Shown: positions 1 through 9,209 of the stretch, in pieces
Numbering within the stretch: position 1 is the stretch's first letter
How the letters are laid out: each line of letters starts with the position of its first letter
Assembly: GCF_003596335.1 (NCBI RefSeq)
Contig: NZ_QZCH01000031.1
Coordinates: forward strand, 1 to 38,781
Reading direction: 5' to 3'
DNA from: Motilimonas pumila
Lineage (GTDB): Bacteria; Pseudomonadota; Gammaproteobacteria; Enterobacterales; CBDFNC01
Length of the DNA: 38,781 nucleotides
Notes under the pieces: generated by a model
The model's database searches: none
What the model was told of the DNA's origin: nothing
What the model saw: the letters and a program-made list of their open reading frames with translations, nothing else
Made by a program: the position numbers and the translations under genes

Positions 1-2456
1 ATCGCATTAGTCGCTACCAAAGACGCTTCGATAGTGGCGTCTGGATCAGCGGCTAAATCTGAACCCGGTACGTTAATGCTGAAGTTGCCATCCACATCCA
101 CAGGGCCGGTGAAGGTTTTACCGTTTACCGTCAGCGTCACGATGTCGCCGGTTTGGAAATCGCCACTCGCTTTACCTGTCACTGGAATTGATTGGCTTTG
201 CTCTGCCGCATTAATGATGTCGTCAGCGGTAATTTCGGTATCTAGGTTAATGGCTGCATTAACGCTCAGATTAACCGAGTAGTCTTCTGTGTCCGTCACA
301 GTGGCCGTATTACCAGCTGCATCAGTCGCCGCCAAAGAGGCTTCAATAGTCGTATCTGGATCAGTCGCTAAATCAGCGCCCGGGACATTAATAGTGAAGT
401 TACCTTCCGCATCCACTGGTCCCGTGAAGGTTTTATCATTCACCATGAGCGTCACTGTGTCACCGGTTTGGAAATCACCAGAGGCTTTACCCGTGACTGG
501 AATTTGTTGCCCGGCTTCCACTGCGTTAATAATGTCATCGGCTGTAATGTTTTCATCCAGCGTGATGGCCGAGTTTGTCATGTCAGTGTCGACTGAGTAA
601 CCTTCTGTGTCAGTAACAGTCTGTGACCCACCTATCGCATTAGTCGCTACCAAAGACGCCTCGATAGTGGCGTCTGAATCAGCAGCTAAATCAGCCCCCG
701 GGACGTTAATGCTGAAGTTGCCATCCACATCCACTGGCCCCGTGAAGATTTTACCGTTTACTGTTAGCGTAACCATGTCACCAGCTTGGAAATCTCCTGA
801 GGCTTTACCGGTAACAGGAATTTGTTGACCTGCTTCAGAAGCATTAATCACATCATCAGCGGTAATCTCTGAGTCAAGTTGTAAAACCGTATTACTCGTT
901 AAGTCTACCGAGTAACTTTCTGTATCAGTTACCGTAACAGCGTTCCCTAACACATCAACAGTTGTGAGCTTTGCTTCAACAGTTTGATCAACGTCTGCGA
1001 CTAAATCTGCTCCAGGAACCTCAATACTAAACCTGCCATCGGCGTTTATTGGTCCCGTAAACTCTTTACCATTAACAACGAGAGTAACTAAGTCCCCTTC
1101 AGAGAAATTTCCTTCGACTTTACCAGTAATAGGTACGTCTTGATTCGCCTCTATTTGACTAATGACATCATCAGAAGTGATATTTTCATCTATCGATAGA
1201 GACGTATTATTGAGCTCAACAGTACTGTATGACTCAGTATCAGTGACAAGTACGCTCTCCCCTGTCTGAGTCGTTGCATTAAGGCTAGCCTTGATTGTGC
1301 TATCACTATCCGCGTATAAATCACTGCCAAGAACTGCAACTTGAAAGCGACCCGATTCATCGACCTGACCTATGTAGGTATTGCCATTTATAGCTAAAGT
1401 CACTACATCACCAGGTTGAAAATCACCCGAAGCTGTGCCAGAAACCATTATATTCTGAGCAGCTTCTTCAGAATCAACGATGTCATCACTCGTAATATTT
1501 TTATCCAGAGTAACTGCTGTATTGAGGCTAAGATCTATTCCGTAACTCTCGGTATCGGTCACTTGAACTCTATTGCCTACACCATCGGTAGCTACCATAG
1601 ATGCGTATATCGTGCTGTCTTGATCTGCAACTAAATCTTTTCCTGCTACTGCAATACTAAAGTTGCCTTGGAGATCCTGAATAACCCCTTTATATGTATT
1701 GTTATTAACAACAAGGCTTACTATGTTGCCAACCTGAAAGTCACCATAGGCTTTCCCTGTCACTTGAATCAAACTACTTGCTTCTGAAGCGCTAATCAGG
1801 TCATCACTGGTAATGTTCGAATCTAATTCAATAGCAGCAGAAATATTAACTTTAGTTTTGTAACCTTCAGTGTCTTGTACAGTTAATGTGTTGCCGACTT
1901 CATCAGTTGCAATAAAAGTCGCTTCAATCTCATTGTTATTATCATTAACTAAATCGCTACCTGGTACACCGATAGAAAACTTTCCGTCGGAGTCGACACT
2001 GCCAGAGAAAGTCTTATTGTTAATCAGAAGAGTTACACTGTCACCCGCAGTAAAGTCACCAGAAACCTTACCAGTAACAGAAATGGTAGAGTTAGCTTCT
2101 GTTTTGTTAATAACATCATCAAATGTGATCTGAGAATCCAGTTTAATCTGCGCATTGATTTCAGTATCAACGTTGTAGCTTTCCGAATCATTTATCGTCA
2201 TTGAGTTACCGTTTTCATCGGTAACCACAACTTCAGCATCAATAACAAAGTCTTCGTCAGCAATAAGATCTGAGCCAGGAATATCAATTACAAAAGAGCC
2301 ATCTGTTTCTAGCTCCCCAATAAACTCTTTCCCATTAACTGTTATATAAACCTCATCTCCAGCTTGAAAATCACCTACAACTTGCCCTTTAACAGGAATG
2401 TCTTGTAAGGCTTCTTGCCCATTAATTACATCATCTTCTGTTATATCTGGAGACAG
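1..2456 (-). repeat. Tandem array of eight Ig-like adhesin repeats, about 315 bases each
   Basis: Seven complete units and one partial unit each begin with a core like LDxxITxDDVIN. Each continues through PVTGKxSGDFxxGDxVTL, then NVPGxDLxAD, and ends in VTDTExYSV. Units are 105-106 residues long. The units nearest base 1 are the most alike in DNA: bases 1-146 and 634-779 differ at only about a dozen positions, while the unit between them is more divergent. The early units (about 1200-2456) are diverged at the DNA level. Confidence 0.9.
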
Positions 2457-3755
2457 CGTAACTTCAGCTTCTAAGTCATTATCGATAATATCTGTAATGA
2501 CTTCATTACTCTCACCGGCTACTTCAATATTCTCAAAAGCATTTTGATTGTCTGTAACACTTGAAATTGAAACTACAAGTGATTCCAATCCTTCTTTTAC
2601 CGCGTCATCCAATGTGTTAAGCGTAAATTCAGCACTGTCTGCAGGGCCCTCAATAGTCACTTGTAGCTCACCTGTAAAGTCACTGCCAAAAGTAGCCGAG
2701 CCGGAATAAGAGAGAGTTACGGTGACAGACTGCCCTTCACTAAGTGGCTCGGAAAGCCGTATTGTATATGGTGAAGTTTGCTCACCTTCTATAACAGTGC
2801 TCGGGCCGGATATAGAGACTAAAACGGAGTCTTCCGTTGAGGCATCCGTTCCCGGTTGTAACGCCTGCTCTCCTGTATCATCATGGATCAGAGCATCCAC
2901 AGTATCTGACACAGTGCCAGCTGGAGTAGTGACAGCTACACTTAACGACAGGTCTTCAGGCACTTCTTGAAAAGCATCATCAAACGTCGGCACGCGGACT
3001 AAAATCGTATTTTGCTCTCCAATTTGAATGCCTGAGTCTGGGTAGTTAAGCCAGGTATTACCACCGTCTAAGCTGAATTCTAAATCGGAGGAAAAGTCTT
3101 TCCCTGCAATGGCAGAGCCTTCATTTAATTCAAGGGTAAGTGTTCCGCCACTGGCATTCTCAGTTGTAACACTGAAAATAAGATCATTTCCTTCTATGAC
3201 ATTATTAACCTCAGAATCTAGGGCATTGTTGACCGCAGTGATACTCACGCTAGGTAAAATTGGCGCAGTATTAGCTTGTAGTTGGTCGGTATCTTCTGGT
3301 TGAGAGATAGGTGAACGCACTAGGCCACTGGTGTCATAGCCCGCGGTAGAAATAGTTGCTTCACCGGTACGACTAATACCTGAGCTACCACCAATACTGC
3401 TAGAGGAATTACTTCCGCCAGTGTTATTACTGGCTTCAACACCCGCTGCTGAGGCTTCGAAATCTTCAGAGGTGGTTGGATCCACGCCTGCTAAAAGGGC
3501 TTCTTGAAGTGCTGCTATTTCGTCGGCCACCCCATCTGGTAAATCGCTATCAGAAGTACTCGCCACCGTAGGCTCTTGTACTTCATCGACTGGAATGAGC
3601 TGCACAGACTCATAACTGTCTGCTTGAATGACTTGACCTGGCGTGACTTTGTCGCCCAGCTGCAGCTGAACTTGTTCACCATTACCATTTATAACAAATA
3701 CCGGCCCCGTCATCTTGTTGATAACAGAAATTGATTTAACAGTAATTGTGATCAT
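1..3755 (-). CDS. Giant LapA-type repeat adhesin, N-terminal part (runs off the window)
   Basis: One uninterrupted minus-strand frame of 1251 codons is open at base 1, so the C-terminus is missing. The start ATG (3753-3755) follows a GAGG box with good spacing. Residues 1-100 resemble the retention module of LapA/BpfA-type biofilm adhesins (start MITITVKSISVINKMTGPVF), and SAAG at residues 102-105 matches the di-alanine site cut by LapG-type proteases. A Ser/Gly-rich linker follows. Residues about 168-425 hold two Calx-beta-like segments, and residues 434-1251 hold nearly eight Ig-like repeats of about 105 residues. In known systems such proteins leave by a type I secretion system, stay plugged in the outer-membrane pore and mediate attachment until LapG releases them under c-di-GMP control. 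Neither the exporter nor LapD/LapG is in this window. Family assignment is strong; the ligand is unknown. Confidence 0.9.
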   Translation of the reverse strand, partial: MITITVKSISVINKMTGPVFVINGNGEQVQLQLGDKVTPGQVIQADSYESVQLIPVDEVQEPTVASTSDSDLPDGVADEIAALQEALLAGVDPTTSEDFEASAAGVEASNNTGGSNSSSSIGGSSGISRTGEATISTAGYDTSGLVRSPISQPEDTDQLQANTAPILPSVSITAVNNALDSEVNNVIEGNDLIFSVTTENASGGTLTLELNEGSAIAGKDFSSDLEFSLDGGNTWLNYPDSGIQIGEQNTILVRVPTFDDAFQEVPEDLSLSVAVTTPAGTVSDTVDALIHDDTGEQALQPGTDASTEDSVLVSISGPSTVIEGEQTSPYTIRLSEPLSEGQSVTVTLSYSGSATFGSDFTGELQVTIEGPADSAEFTLNTLDDAVKEGLESLVVSISSVTDNQNAFENIEVAGESNEVITDIIDNDLEAEVTLSPDITEDDVINGQEALQDIPVKGQVVGDFQAGDEVYITVNGKEFIGELETDGSFVIDIPGSDLIADEDFVIDAEVVVTDENGNSMTINDSESYNVDTEINAQIKLDSQITFDDVINKTEANSTISVTGKVSGDFTAGDSVTLLINNKTFSGSVDSDGKFSIGVPGSDLVNDNNNEIEATFIATDEVGNTLTVQDTEGYKTKVNISAAIELDSNITSDDLISASEASSLIQVTGKAYGDFQVGNIVSLVVNNNTYKGVIQDLQGNFSIAVAGKDLVADQDSTIYASMVATDGVGNRVQVTDTESYGIDLSLNTAVTLDKNITSDDIVDSEEAAQNIMVSGTASGDFQPGDVVTLAINGNTYIGQVDESGRFQVAVLGSDLYADSDSTIKASLNATTQTGESVLVTDTESYSTVELNNTSLSIDENITSDDVISQIEANQDVPITGKVEGNFSEGDLVTLVVNGKEFTGPINADGRFSIEVPGADLVADVDQTVEAKLTTVDVLGNAVTVTDTESYSVDLTSNTVLQLDSEITADDVINASEAGQQIPVTGKASGDFQAGDMVTLTVNGKIFTGPVDVDGNFSINVPGADLAADSDATIEASLVATNAIGGSQTVTDTEGYSVDTDMTNSAITLDENITADDIINAVEAGQQIPVTGKASGDFQTGDTVTLMVNDKTFTGPVDAEGNFTINVPGADLATDPDTTIEASLAATDAAGNTATVTDTEDYSVNLSVNAAINLDTEITADDIINAAEQSQSIPVTGKASGDFQTGDIVTLTVNGKTFTGPVDVDGNFSINVPGSDLAADPDATIEASLVATNA
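3441..3452 (-). other. Predicted LapG-type di-alanine cleavage site of the adhesin
   Basis: These bases encode Ser-Ala-Ala-Gly at residues 102-105 of the adhesin. LapA of Pseudomonas fluorescens is cut within a TAAG motif at nearly the same distance from its N-terminus. The position between a folded N-terminal module and a Ser/Gly-rich linker is what retention-module adhesins show. Cleavage itself is inferred. Confidence 0.65.
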
Positions 3756-4030
3756 AACAACCTCAGCAGCTTCCATTCAGATCAGAGGTCTCACGATTGA
3801 GCCAACATCTGATGTCCATAACAATTTACAGAAGGAATATTTTCTCCCCCATACCTCAGTCTACAGTATGAGAAAAATGGAGAAAACAACTATTCGTCAA
3901 ATTTTATAACTATGTTACAAGGTATTTAAAATTTAGACTCAAATTCGATATTATCGTTAAGAAACGCATAGAATTGTTCAGCTATCGAACTAGGTAAAGC
4001 AGATAATAAAGTGGATGGTGAAACAGCAGT
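3756..4030. other. Intergenic leader of the adhesin gene, no gene seen
   Basis: AT-rich DNA between the fba terminator and the adhesin start. It must hold the adhesin promoter on the minus strand, but I cannot pick one -35/-10 pair with confidence. A TTGACG hexamer lies near 3892-3897 (read on minus) without a convincing -10 at 17 bases. The conserved core of a c-di-GMP riboswitch was looked for and not seen. Confidence 0.5.
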
Positions 4031-4062
4031 AAAAAAAATGCCAGCTAGAAGCTGGCATTTTT
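4031..4062 (-). terminator. Rho-independent terminator of fba
   Basis: Inverted repeat ATGCCAGC/GCTGGCAT (4038-4045 and 4051-4058) with a five-base loop. On the minus strand it is followed by a run of T (A-run at 4031-4038 on the plus strand). It lies 22 bases past the fba stop codon. Confidence 0.88.
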
Positions 4063-4084
4063 ACTAACAAAGAATGTTAGGAAA

Positions 4085-5161
4085 TTATAGTACGTCTACT
4101 GCGTTAAGGTCAGCGAATGCTTTCTCAAGGCGAGTAACCATAGAAGTTTGACCAGCACGAAGCCATACACGAGGATCGTAGTACTTCTTGTTAGGCGCAT
4201 CTTCACCCGTTGGGTTACCGATTTGGCCTTGTAGGTAAGCTTCGTTTGCTTTGTAGTATTCTTTAACGCCGTCCCAAGTTGCCCACTGTGTATCAGTATC
4301 GATGTTCATTTTGATAACACCGTAACCGATAGACTCTTGGATTTCAGCTTCAGTAGAACCAGAACCACCGTGGAATACGAAGTTTAGCGCGTTTGGCGCG
4401 ATACCGAATTTCTCAGCACAGTATGCTTGAGAGTCACGTAGGATAGTAGGAGTTAGCTTAACGTTACCTGGCTTGTATACACCGTGTACGTTACCGAAAG
4501 ATGCAGCGATAGTGAAACGTGGGCTAACAGCGCTTAGTTTTTCGTATGCGTATGCAACGTCTTCAGGCTTAGTGTAAAGCTCAGACTCGTCCATATCAGA
4601 GTTGTCTACGCCATCTTCTTCGCCACCAGTACAACCAAGTTCAATCTCGATTGTCATGTTCATTTTAGCCATGCGCTCTAGGTATTTAGCACATGTTTCG
4701 ATGTTCTCTTCTAGTGACTCTTCAGAAAGGTCAAGCATGTGAGAAGAGAATAAAGGCTTACCAGTTTGTGCGAAGTACTCTTCACCCGCGTCTAGTAGAC
4801 CGTCAATCCAAGGAAGAAGTTTCTTCGCAGCGTGGTCAGTGTGAAGAATAACTGGAACACCGTAAGTTTCTGCAACAGCGTGTACGTATTTTGCACCTGC
4901 TACAGCACCAAGAATTTGTGCGCCTTGACCTTCTAATTTAACGCCTTTACCAGCGAAGAACGCTGCACCGCCGTTAGAGAACTGTACAACAACAGGTGAT
5001 TTAACTTTTGCAGCAGCTTCTAATACAGCGTTTACTGAATCAGTACCAACTACGTTTACCGCAGGAAGCGCAAATTTGTTTTCTTTAGCAACTTCAAATA
5101 CTTTTTGTACGTCGTCGCCAGAGATAACACCTGGTTTTACGAAATCAAAGATCTTAGACAT
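4085..5161 (-). CDS. fbaA: Class II fructose-1,6-bisphosphate aldolase
   Basis: 358 residues, one fewer than E. coli FbaA and collinear with it. The enzyme cleaves fructose-1,6-bisphosphate to glyceraldehyde-3-phosphate and dihydroxyacetone phosphate in the cytosol, using zinc. Zinc-ligand contexts are visible: VILHTDHAAKK near residue 110, GNVHGVYKPGN near 225 and FVFHGGSGS near 263; EIELGCTGGEEDG carries the conserved acidic ligand. NMNIDTDTQWATW near the C-terminus is the phosphate-binding segment. An AGGA box precedes the ATG. The gene lies downstream of pgk on the same strand, but a strong terminator separates them, so it is probably at least partly transcribed on its own. Confidence 0.98.
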   Translation of the reverse strand: MSKIFDFVKPGVISGDDVQKVFEVAKENKFALPAVNVVGTDSVNAVLEAAAKVKSPVVVQFSNGGAAFFAGKGVKLEGQGAQILGAVAGAKYVHAVAETYGVPVILHTDHAAKKLLPWIDGLLDAGEEYFAQTGKPLFSSHMLDLSEESLEENIETCAKYLERMAKMNMTIEIELGCTGGEEDGVDNSDMDESELYTKPEDVAYAYEKLSAVSPRFTIAASFGNVHGVYKPGNVKLTPTILRDSQAYCAEKFGIAPNALNFVFHGGSGSTEAEIQESIGYGVIKMNIDTDTQWATWDGVKEYYKANEAYLQGQIGNPTGEDAPNKKYYDPRVWLRAGQTSMVTRLEKAFADLNAVDVL

Positions 5162-5232
5162 GTTTTAATCCTATTTATCTTAATCTGAATAAAAGATTTT
5201 GCGGCGCATATCATACACGAAAATTGCGCCAT

Positions 5233-5258
5233 AAAAAACGAGAGCCGAAGCTCTCGTT
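5233..5258 (-). terminator. Terminator between pgk and fba, TTCG tetraloop
   Basis: Perfect 9-base inverted repeat AACGAGAGC/GCTCTCGTT (5237-5245 and 5250-5258). The minus-strand loop is TTCG closed by C-G, an exceptionally stable tetraloop, and a T-run follows (A-run 5233-5238). It lies 11 bases past the pgk stop codon, so fba either has its own promoter in the 100-base gap or depends on read-through. Confidence 0.9.
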
Positions 5259-5268
5259 CTATTAATTT

Positions 5269-6435
5269 TTATGCGCGCGACTCAAGCATCGCAACAGCTG
5301 GTAACGTTTTACCTTCAACGAACTCAAGGAAAGCACCGCCACCAGTAGAGATGTAAGATACATCTGCTTTAATACCAAACTTATCGATAGCAGCTAATGT
5401 ATCACCACCGCCAGCTACAGAGAAACCAGCAGACTCTGCGATCGCTTTAGAGATACCAGCAGTACCCGCTTCGAAGTTCTTAAATTCGAATACGCCTACA
5501 GGGCCATTCCAAAGGATAGTTTTTGCATTGCCGATGATTTCAGCTAGCGCCGCTGTTGAATCAGGGCCTAAATCGAAGATCATGTCGTCATCTGCAACTT
5601 CAGAAACATGCTTGATTTCAGCTTCTGCGTTCTCGTCAAATGCTTTCGCACATGCAACGTCAGTCGCTACTGGGATAGCACACTCTTTCATGAGCTTTTT
5701 AGCCGTGTCAACTAGGTCTGCTTCGTACAGCGACTTACCTACGTTGTGACCTTCAGCAGCGATGAAAGTATTAGCGATGCCGCCACCTACAACAAGTTGG
5801 TCAGCAACTTTAGATAGAGATTCAAGCACAGTCAGCTTAGTCGAAACTTTAGAACCACCTACAATAGCCACAAGTGGACGCTCAGGGTTGTCCATTGCTT
5901 TACCTAGGGCTTCAAGTTCAGCAGCAAGAAGTGGGCCGGCACAAGCTACCTCTGCAAATTTACCGATACCGTGCGTTGATGCTTGAGCACGGTGAGCAGT
6001 ACCAAATGCGTCCATTACATATACATCACAAAGTGCAGCAAGCTTTTTGCTTAGCGCTTCGTCATCTTTTTTCTCGCCTTTGTTAAAGCGAACGTTTTCA
6101 AGAACAACAACTTCACCTTCGTTTACCTCTAAACCGTCTAGGTAATCAGTAGCAAGGCGAACAGGCACATCAAGTGCTTCGTTTAAGTAGTCAACAACAG
6201 GCTGTAGAGTAAATGCCGCATTTTCTTCAGCTGTGCCACCTTCAACAGGGCGACCAAGGTGAGAAGTGATCATCAGTTTAGCGCCTTTTTCTAGGGCTAG
6301 CTTGATAGTTGGGATAGACGCTAAAATACGTGCATCAGAAGTAACTTTGCCATCTTTCACTGGCACGTTTAAATCTTGACGAATAAATACGCGTTTACCA
6401 GCTAAGTCCTGATCTACCATTTTTTTTACTGACAT
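5269..6435 (-). CDS. pgk: Phosphoglycerate kinase
   Basis: 388 residues, the normal bacterial length. It transfers phosphate between 1,3-bisphosphoglycerate and ADP in glycolysis. RQDLNVP (residues 19-25) and SHLGRP (58-63) form the substrate-binding basic patch, VGGSKVSTK is the hinge/nucleotide region, and GGGDTLAAI near the C-terminus contacts the ATP phosphates. The ATG at 6435 has a GAGG box 7 bases upstream and gives the usual N-terminus; the internal Met6 is less likely. In many gammaproteobacteria epd lies just upstream of pgk. Here the upstream gene is tkt, after about 490 bases of non-coding DNA. Confidence 0.98.
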   Translation of the reverse strand: MSVKKMVDQDLAGKRVFIRQDLNVPVKDGKVTSDARILASIPTIKLALEKGAKLMITSHLGRPVEGGTAEENAAFTLQPVVDYLNEALDVPVRLATDYLDGLEVNEGEVVVLENVRFNKGEKKDDEALSKKLAALCDVYVMDAFGTAHRAQASTHGIGKFAEVACAGPLLAAELEALGKAMDNPERPLVAIVGGSKVSTKLTVLESLSKVADQLVVGGGIANTFIAAEGHNVGKSLYEADLVDTAKKLMKECAIPVATDVACAKAFDENAEAEIKHVSEVADDDMIFDLGPDSTAALAEIIGNAKTILWNGPVGVFEFKNFEAGTAGISKAIAESAGFSVAGGGDTLAAIDKFGIKADVSYISTGGGAFLEFVEGKTLPAVAMLESRA

Positions 6436-6840
6436 CTTCTGTCCTCTAACTTAAGTTCAAATATATACGTCAAATCGGGCAAGCAACTGCTTTTCCATAA
6501 TTCAATAACTGACCACTTTGACAGTCAGCGGCTTAATGGTGTGACATTAAGCCTGAAATCTCACTCTTTGAGCTTGATTTACATCATTTACTGTAACTTT
6601 TTTTCTAAATTTGTTTCCCCAGCTCACAAACTGCCCTCGAGCGTTCAGTTTGGATCATAGGATTAAAACCCCACACCAGACAAAATAAACCACCAGCAAA
6701 AACAAAAAAAGCCAAGTAACACACCAAATTCATGGTCGATACCACTTAACCTATCAGTTAAAGCAAAATTTATTAGAGAATTTGAGTTGGGAACACATTT
6801 AGAAAAAGCCATGAAATATGTAGTAATACTACCACAATAT
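6436..6840. other. Long non-coding leader between tkt and pgk
   Basis: No credible gene on either strand and no recognisable remnant of epd. The only clear structures are two adjacent inverted repeats at 6509-6553, listed separately. The region should hold the pgk promoter on the minus strand; no confident hexamers or Cra-type operator were found. Confidence 0.5.
6509..6553 (-). repeat. Two adjacent hairpins in the pgk leader
   Basis: GGCTTAATG/CATTAAGCC (6530-6538 and 6545-6553) is a perfect 9-base inverted repeat with a 6-base loop. Beside it CTGAC/GTCAG (6509-6513 and 6524-6528) forms a second, weaker stem. Neither is followed by a T-run, so they are not ordinary terminators. They lie about 75-120 bases upstream of the pgk start codon. 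Confidence 0.5.
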
Positions 6841-6868
6841 AAAAAAATGGCATCTTTTGCGCCATTTT
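6841..6868 (-). terminator. Second, distal terminator-like hairpin after tkt
   Basis: AAAATGGC/GCCATTTT (6844-6851 and 6861-6868) with a 9-base loop. On the minus strand the stem ends in a T-run (A-run from 6841). It follows the stronger tkt terminator, so the two form a tandem stop. Confidence 0.55.
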
Positions 6869-6872
6869 GAAT

Positions 6873-6906
6873 AAAAAAAACGCCGCACCTAAGTGCAGCG
6901 TTTTTT
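6873..6906 (-). terminator. Rho-independent terminator of tkt
   Basis: Stem CGCTGCAC/GTGCGGCG read on the minus strand (6881-6900). It has one G-T pair that is a wobble only in minus-strand RNA, which fixes the direction. An eight-T run follows (A-run 6873-6880). It lies 24 bases past the tkt stop codon. Confidence 0.9.
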
Positions 6907-6929
6907 CATCGTTAGAAAAGAGATTGAGG

Positions 6930-8918
6930 TTATAAGCTTAGTGCTTTCTCAACCACGTTTTCTACCGTGAAGCCAAACATCTTGAACAGTTCGCCAGCAG
7001 GTGCCGACTCACCAAACGTTGTCATACCCACAACTTTACCGTTTAGACCCACGTACTTGTACCAGTAATCCGCAATACCCGCTTCAACAGCCAGACGTTT
7101 AGTCACAGCGCTCGGTAATACAGACTCTTTATATTCTGGGCTTTGCGCATCAAATACATCAGTACAAGGCAGAGAAACTACACGTACTTTCTTGCCTTGC
7201 TCAGCTAATTTAGCTGCAGCATCTACCGACAGTGCAACTTCAGAACCCGTTGCAATGATAATAAGATCAGGCTGGCCATCGCAATCAATCAGCACGTAAC
7301 CACCTTTAGCCACATCAGTTAGCTGCTGCTCAGTACGCGCTTGTGGCGCTAAGCCTTGACGACTAAAGATCAAAGATGTTGGGCCGTCAACACGTTCAAC
7401 TGCAGATTTCCAAGCTACCGCAGACTCTACCGAGTCACACGGGCGCCAAGTGCTCATGTTCGGCGTTAGGCGTAAGCTGGCAATTTGCTCAACCGGTTGG
7501 TGTGTAGGACCATCTTCACCTAGACCAATTGAATCATGGGTGTAAACGTGGATTGCACGCTGCTTCATTAGTGCAGCCATGCGTAATGCATTACGCGCGT
7601 ATTCCATAAACATTAGGAAGGTAGCGCCGTAAGTAACAAAGCCGCCGTGAAGCGCGATACCGTTCATGATGGCAGACATACCAAATTCACGCACACCATA
7701 GTGAATGTAGTTACCACTTGCATCTGTTGCTTCAAGCGCTTTAGAGCCAGACCACATGGTCAAGTTAGAAGGCGCTAAGTCAGCAGAGCCGCCTAGAATT
7801 TCTGGTAATAATGGGCCGTACGCTTCCAAACAGTTTTGCGACGCTTTACGCGTAGCAACATTGGTTTGGTCTTGTTGTAATTGTTTAATGTAAGCATCTG
7901 ACTTCTCAGCCCAATCAGCTGGAAGCTCGTTATTAACACGACGTTTGTACTCAGCTGCTAGCTCTGGGTAAGCTTTTTCGTAAGCGGCAAACTTGTCGTT
8001 CCACGCGCTTTCAGCAGTGGCACCTTTATCTTTGTTATCCCACTCAGCGTAAACGTCCGCAGGGATGTCAAATGCGCCATGCTTCCAACCAAGGTTTTCA
8101 CGCGTTGCTTGAATTTCTTCTGCACCTAGTGGGGCGCCGTGACAATCATGGCTGCCTTGCTTATTTGGTGAACCAAAACCTATGATGGTTTTACAACAAA
8201 TCAAAGAAGGACGAGGGTCAGCCTTCGCGGCTTCAATCGCGGCTTTAATTGCATCGCTGTCATGACCATCTACGCCCGCAACAACATGCCAGCCATATGA
8301 TTCAAAACGCTTAGGCGTATCATCAGTAAACCAACCTTCAACGTCACCGTCAATTGAGATACCGTTGTCATCCCAAAAGCCAATTAGCTTACCAAGACCT
8401 AAAGTACCCGCTAGTGAACACGCTTCGTGAGAGATACCTTCCATCAAACAGCCGTCACCCATGAATGCATAAGTGAAGTGGTCTACGATATCGTGGCCGT
8501 CTTTGTTAAATTGAGCGGCCAATGTTTTTTCAGCCAACGCCATGCCCACAGCGTTAGTGATACCTTGACCTAGAGGGCCAGTGGTGGTTTCTACGCCAGG
8601 CGCATAACCGTATTCCGGGTGGCCCGGTGTTTTAGAATGCAATTGACGGAAGTTCTTTAAGTCGTCGATGCTTAGCTCATAACCAGAAAGGTGTAATAGA
8701 GAATAAAGCAGAGTAGAACCATGGCCATTGGATAAAACAAAGCGGTCGCGATCAGCCCAATCTGGGTTAGTTGGGTTGTGCTGCAAATAATCACGCCACA
8801 ACACTTCGGCAATGTCTGCCATGCCCATAGGGGCACCAGGGTGACCTGAATTGGCTTGTTGAACAGCGTCCATGCTTAAAGCACGGATGGCATTTGCTAA
8901 CTCTTGGCGAGAGGGCAT
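6930..8918 (-). CDS. tktA: Transketolase
   Basis: 662 residues, collinear with E. coli TktA. It moves two-carbon ketol units between pentose-phosphate and glycolytic sugars using thiamine diphosphate and a divalent metal. Visible landmarks are SGHPGAP (His26), NGHG (His66), PGHPE (His100), the thiamine-diphosphate motif from GDG (154-156) to DDN (183-185), the central [12 protein letters not shown] and [18 protein letters not shown]. The start has an AGGAG box six bases upstream. A palindrome TACATGCATGTA lies at 8946-8957, just upstream of the ribosome binding site. Transaldolase sits about 12 kb away, so the non-oxidative branch is complete apart from the isomerases. Confidence 0.98.
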   Translation of the reverse strand: MPSRQELANAIRALSMDAVQQANSGHPGAPMGMADIAEVLWRDYLQHNPTNPDWADRDRFVLSNGHGSTLLYSLLHLSGYELSIDDLKNFRQLHSKTPGHPEYGYAPGVETTTGPLGQGITNAVGMALAEKTLAAQFNKDGHDIVDHFTYAFMGDGCLMEGISHEACSLAGTLGLGKLIGFWDDNGISIDGDVEGWFTDDTPKRFESYGWHVVAGVDGHDSDAIKAAIEAAKADPRPSLICCKTIIGFGSPNKQGSHDCHGAPLGAEEIQATRENLGWKHGAFDIPADVYAEWDNKDKGATAESAWNDKFAAYEKAYPELAAEYKRRVNNELPADWAEKSDAYIKQLQQDQTNVATRKASQNCLEAYGPLLPEILGGSADLAPSNLTMWSGSKALEATDASGNYIHYGVREFGMSAIMNGIALHGGFVTYGATFLMFMEYARNALRMAALMKQRAIHVYTHDSIGLGEDGPTHQPVEQIASLRLTPNMSTWRPCDSVESAVAWKSAVERVDGPTSLIFSRQGLAPQARTEQQLTDVAKGGYVLIDCDGQPDLIIIATGSEVALSVDAAAKLAEQGKKVRVVSLPCTDVFDAQSPEYKESVLPSAVTKRLAVEAGIADYWYKYVGLNGKVVGMTTFGESAPAGELFKMFGFTVENVVEKALSL

Positions 8919-9189
8919 GATAACTCCTGCGGTAATCTAATAATGTACATGCATGTAAATGAAGCTAAAATGCTTCAGCTTCCAAATTAAGGCGCTATTC
9001 TCCCAAGATGCACCTAGCAGTGCAATCGTCTTTGTAAAAAAAATGAGCGTTTTTTATTAAAAATGCTAATCCGTGATAAAAATGCGCCTATCTGTTAAAA
9101 AACCAAGGCGCCATATGACTTTTCTGGGGCCATAATCGCTACTCAAATTAACGGTTCTCAATTACACTGGTGTTCTAGATAAAATATTC

Positions 9190-9206
9190 AGGTAAATCAT
9201 TCACCT
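9190..9206. promoter_or_regulatory. Imperfect palindrome just upstream of the CLC gene
   Basis: AGGTAAATCATTCACCT reads almost the same on both strands (AGGT/ACCT arms with AAT/ATT inside). It ends four bases before the ATG at 9210, where a ribosome binding site would be expected, and no other good Shine-Dalgarno box is visible. It may be an operator or a translation-controlling hairpin; this is inference from position only. Confidence 0.3.
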
Positions 9207-9209
9207 CTC

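Noticed and set aside
34..3303. Several plus-strand open frames opposite the adhesin
   Set aside because: They are antisense to one long minus-strand frame with clear repeats and mirror its periodicity, so they are shadows.
8946..8957. TACATGCATGTA palindrome upstream of tkt as a regulator site
   Set aside because: It is close to the ribosome binding site and perfect, but matches no operator I can name; left as a note in the tkt entry.
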